From: Ascaris suum
Lineage: Eukaryota; Nematoda; Chromadorea; Rhabditida; Ascarididae
Direction of reading: 5' to 3'
DNA: 64,000 nucleotides
NCBI GenBank assembly: GCA_013433145.1
Contig: CM024181.1
Coordinates: forward strand, 5,580,001 to 5,644,000
The notes beneath the pieces are model-generated. The model was not told the DNA's origin, ran no database searches, and was given only the letters and a program-made list of their open reading frames with translations. Position numbers and translations under genes: made by a program. This document shows, piece after piece, positions 59,201-64,000 of this stretch. How positions within the stretch are numbered: position 1 is the first letter of the stretch; every line of letters starts with the position of its first letter.

Positions 59201-62200
59201 GGAAGTTGGTAACGTTGGCAAACTTGATCAACGATCACCATGCTTACAGCTTTGTTCTTAGGAACTCATCTTTCAGCAGCCGAGTCACTTCATCGGAGCT
59301 TCGGAGCTGTAGTTGCGGTTGTTTCGTTCTGAGACTTTATCACTGGTTAACGTAATCAAAACATCGTTTTGAATTGCACAACAAGTAGTTCGACCTATCC
59401 TAGATGCCAATCAAGCAAAGCGTGGCCTCAATCCTTTCTGTTGAAATAAGGTGAGCGAACTTTATGGCAAAAACGTGTAAAAAGAATTCTGCCTGCTTCT
59501 AACGATTTCACCGCGAAAGTAGAAGATGACGAAACTTAACGAGTAACGGCCCCTTCGATGCATCACTCGGCCGCCTCACTGAATGAAGATAGTTGAAATG
59601 TGGCGCAAAATTTGCATATGCAAATAAAACCGATAACCGGTTCGGCTTAGAGATTCACCTAAAAGAAGAGCTTGTCGGTTTCAGTAATCTGTCATATAAG
59701 GCGAACACTTCATGTCTGAAGAGATAGAGAAAATAATATTCAGTGATTTGCAGTGATCTTTTATAAACGTACATTATCAATGGATTGATGTTGCTTGTTC
59801 AGTTTCTTATATTTTTGCATTGCAAATAAACGCATATGAAGGCCCGCTATATTTATTTATTCAAAAATCCGCATATGCAAATTACATCGTTCAGTAAAAA
59901 GAGTACAATGAAGTTCACAAGATTAGCAGTTATGCTGTTTGTAGATTTTCCAGCTTAGCACTTCATATGCTCTCTAATATCGCGACATGAACAACGAATT
60001 CTTTTTATTGCAAGGCATCTGTGCCGTCAATTCAGTGAATTCAATCATACGATGTATTGAGACATTGAAACATGGAAGAGGGGCCTTTGCGATTATGTCA
60101 TAGAATCGCTTGGTCAATCCCTAGGGATGGGTTGTTTTTGAGTGTTTTGAAGGGTTATTCGTGGAAATGCTCATATAATTGTCAGATTTTGCTGTTGAGA
60201 ATTTTGCAGCATGAATTCCTCGAAATTCTTAACCTAGATGACCAAAGAATGATAAAAATGCTTTCTGATCCATCAATGAGATCTTCATAAAAAGTGCTCA
60301 GCACAAGTCAAATTCAATATAAATGAAGCTTTTAAAAATACAGTTACCGGAAATGATACCGACTAATTAACAACCCGTATGTTCAATTATCACGGTAACA
60401 TTTCTATTTTTATGTGTACAAAAAGCGCACGTTGCGCCTTACGATATGAGTCACTTCCGTAGCTACATTTACATACTAATGTTGAAATTTCCGCCACTCG
60501 ATTTGCAAAAAAAAACACATATTGTGCCAATTTACTTAATTTATCAATTGTAGCTTACATTTATTGAATCATCTCATAACGAAATAGAGGTTAAGATAGT
60601 CGTTTATTTATAATTCCTCAAGAATAAAGTTAATATTCAAATATATGATATTGTAGATAAAATATGAAGCATAAATAACACTGACATATATTTCCTATTG
60701 CAATATTCTTTCGTACCTCAAAACAAATATTGCATCATTATTTTGTTTTTCATTTCAATGAGCCATCTATCGTATGTTTGCTTATTGCGCTCTCTCACAC
60801 TTTCTATTGTATAGTCACTGTTGGATGTGTTTCAAGTTCAGCGTTTATCAATAAAACTCATGCGTACTGTAATACGACATATGTGATTTGAGCAATGCAA
60901 TTTGTGCAATGCTCATACTAAAACACATTCCAACGAATTAGAAATGCAATCAATGCAAAGCAAATTTGTTGATTGCATGTGATTATTGATGCTCATTTAT
61001 GCTGAAATATTGCATCAGTTTTTGGATATCCATGACAATTCAATATCAAATGCTTGCGGTCACTACAGTCGAATGTTACATAATTCTAGTGTGTAGGCAG
61101 TATTTTATGCAATTTTCATTGCAAAATTATTTGTTGAAATGCAATTCTATGCGATTATATGATTCCATGTGTCGATTCGTCGTTGCAATCCAGCAGCGAT
61201 AAGAGACAGGGCGATGAAATTTTCGAAACAAAAATTCACGCTTCGCCACACTCTGTAGTCAGTTCATCCCAATCGCGCAAATTTCGGTTGTGATCGACTT
61301 CATGAAATTTGCATACTGAAATTTTGGCCAATAGTTTATTTAATGAGTTGACTTTTCACCGCAGTGAGTGCATGGCAAAGCACTGTTCTACTCTTTTTGA
61401 AAACTATTATAAACGGCTGGCCCGATGGGTGAGGCTATGGAAAGTGCACATTCTCTCAGTCGTTTGGATGGATTCTTCCATGTTCATGATTTGAGTGGAA
61501 AGGAAAGCTATACAAGAAAGTTTCTTTCTATCTATGGATCATAATGTGCAGCAGATATGCATATATGCTTAATATGTATTAAGAGAATTTTATAGTAGTA
61601 AGAAGATTTTGAGCATTTGAGTAATCGCTATTTTGGTGCCAATGAGGAAATTTGCATGCCGATTTAACTTGGCCGGCTTTATTTATTATTGGCTTTATGT
61701 TGCACTAGTAGAAGATGCTCACAAATGCATCGTACCGCTAACATTGCTGTGCTCATCACTGACAATACAGAGATGCGAAAAAAAAAATGAAGCAACGTGT
61801 GATTAGTGATTTCCTTTAGCTGGATGGTTACACCTCTTTCACAACGTCAACTTTCGTGAAACTTGACCATTGGTCAGCGAAAGATAGATTAGTCCTACAT
61901 TTATTGATAAAATGCCGATATTCTTTATCACTATAGTTCCTAAAAAAAAACTAAAAAAAACAATGTTCCTAAAACTCTTTCGCAGTCCTTTTTCTCAGTG
62001 CGTCATGGACATTTATGGAAGTTTTCCCCACAGCATGTGAAACAGCACCAAAAAAAAGCTTAGGACAAGGCGAATGTTGCCAAGAATTAAATTCATCTTA
62101 CTAGCGGTATCAAAAATATGAAAGAAAAAAAAGAAATAACAGAAATATGTAAATATCGAAAAGATCACTTAGAATTTCTACTGGTGCTTTAATGTTTAAC

Positions 62201-63097
62201 AGCCACAAGGATATGTGACCTTATAGCCAAGGAGCAGTCATTCCCCCTTGAAAAACTTAACAGCTGTCCATGTTACCTAATTTCATCTTCTTGTTGTGAA
62301 CGTTTCGTCAAATATTTTGCTATTTTTATTGCTTCCATATTCTTCAGTCCATTTTTCATCTATAACGATGATTTTTTTTTTGGAATTCATTCACAGCACA
62401 GCATATTCAATCGTGCTGCAAGAGGAATGCGTAAAGAGAAAAACCTATTCGAATCACACATCACAACAACGAAGATTGCCCTCCGCCATAGCATCATAAC
62501 AATAAATTCCGAGGCGCCAAAGGAAATATTTCTGTCGTGGCTTCGAAGGTCGTCGATGTGGCTCTTTTATTGGGCGTTTTTATGTGAGCGCTCACTAATA
62601 AAACGTTGAATAAGTGGGTATTGCTCAACAACGATGCACTATAATGCAAACGATACACTTCGGGATCCATAAATACGAACACAACCAATCCACAAACCCC
62701 TTTTGCAAATAATATAACACATATTGAGATAATCGATTTGTATAATATGGAAAAAAAAAGAGAAGGATGTCGGGTTAATACATCATAATAGAGATAACAT
62801 TATTGCATAGGATGGAGGTTAAAATTCGTTAGGATTGAACCAGTGCCCAACAATGAAATCCTTATTAGACTCTGAGTCATGAGGCACATTGATTGAGAGG
62901 ATTGAGTAAGGAGAGCTGCTGGGAATTGTGAGGAAAAATGAAGTGAAGTAAAGTCGAAAAGAAATTCAAATGTGTGCTGGCAACGATTTCTTTTTTATTG
63001 AAAGATGGTATTTCCAACTTCATTTGAAGGAAAAAAATTTCTTACGTGTAATTTTATGAAAGTGCAAACAGTAGGCTTGAAATAAGGGAATTTCACC

Positions 63098-63203
<106 letters not shown>

Positions 63204-64000
63204 CTCTTTTGACAGTTCCAATTCCAATTCCAGTTCCTCAATTCCAGTATGAACTCCTCAAATAATACCATTTGACAATGTTAAAAACTCCCACTCCCCT
63301 CTCCCAACACATCCTCAAACCCTTGTTCAGCCCTTCCCGAAATGACTGTGAACGTAAACGTATCCATCGGGCATTAGCACAATTCTTTTCAATAAAAGAT
63401 TTTAGCGCTCGGTTTCCAGCTTCTTTCTTTTACTCAGTGAGGAAAATTCCTGTCTGATGCTTAATCACAAGAGTTATGGTTCACGCATCACGCTACAAAG
63501 AATTACTGATTGGAAATTAACAATGGTTAATAAAATCGGAGCTCAAAACAGTGTCTAAACCGCTCCCCCAACTCCATTAGCATTTAGCCGCTTACTCAGG
63601 AGTTCTCATTAATCCTCAGCGTGACACTGCTCGGAAGAAAGGAAAAATTAAATCGGGGATTTTTATCACACTCTCTATCAGATTTTTATCCTAACATTGT
63701 CTGCCAAGTCTGCCAATTTTCGCTATATTTGCTCAATTGAATCATTCCCGCTGAGGACTCCAATGAGCACAGGAGGAAAAGGGGGATAACGAGGGAGGAA
63801 TTGGGTGGAGTAAAGGAGAACGTTGTGTTTCCGGCCTGCAAAATTTTGTCCAATTGGAATTCGATGTCCTCCAGGCAAACTTCAAGTTGGAAAAACTTCT
63901 GGCAAACTGCAACTCTACACAAGCAATATTCCCGTTCGTACCATTTTTCGATGTGAGTCACATTTAACTTTAGAAAAAAAAGAATTATCTCCTTATTAAT

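Overview
This window reads as nuclear DNA of a nematode, probably a chromadorean. It is A+T-rich, and its genes are split into short exons by introns with TTTCAG-type acceptors and GTAAGT-type donors. It carries a nematode-specific transthyretin-like gene, and the other two recognisable proteins match nematode/metazoan families closely. No prokaryotic, viral or CRISPR feature was seen. The species cannot be named from the sequence alone.

Three multi-exon genes were assembled by hand, and all splice phases close. (1) A transthyretin-like (TTR) secreted protein lies on the + strand at 3528-5088: 3 exons, 144 aa. (2) The U1 snRNP 70-kDa protein (U1-70K; C. elegans rnp-7) lies on the - strand at 16519-7070: 9 exons, 317 aa. 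It has the conserved N-terminus, an RRM and an RD/RS-rich tail, and a 3.85-kb intron inside the RRM. (3) A transmembrane PA-TM-RING E3 ubiquitin ligase of the ZNRF3/RNF43 type (C. elegans PLR-1) lies on the - strand at 45552-21622: 11 exons, 564 aa. Its first intron is 14.75 kb. It is expected to clear Frizzled-type Wnt receptors from the cell surface.

Layout: 1-3.5 kb holds a possible terminal exon at the edge, a 68-bp duplication and a decayed ~41-bp minisatellite; 3.5-5.1 kb TTR; 5.1-7.0 kb intergenic, with a pre-miRNA-like hairpin; 7.0-16.5 kb U1-70K; 16.5-21.6 kb intergenic, with a GC-rich island; 21.6-45.6 kb the PLR-1-like gene, whose first intron holds repeats, minisatellites and possible nested ORFs; 45.6-64 kb largely unassigned A+T-rich DNA, with a few exon-like segments, long (TA)n tracts, palindromes and purine-rich islands.

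The three genes do unrelated jobs (secreted carrier-like protein, core splicing factor, Wnt-receptor turnover), and nothing suggests a functional cluster. The items most worth a second look are the hairpin at 6536-6606, the three-unit repeat at 39132-39214 whose units each fold with a different stem, the tight palindromes at 44725 and 51936, the U1-70K introns that could drive regulated splicing, and the nested ORF at 34084-34338.
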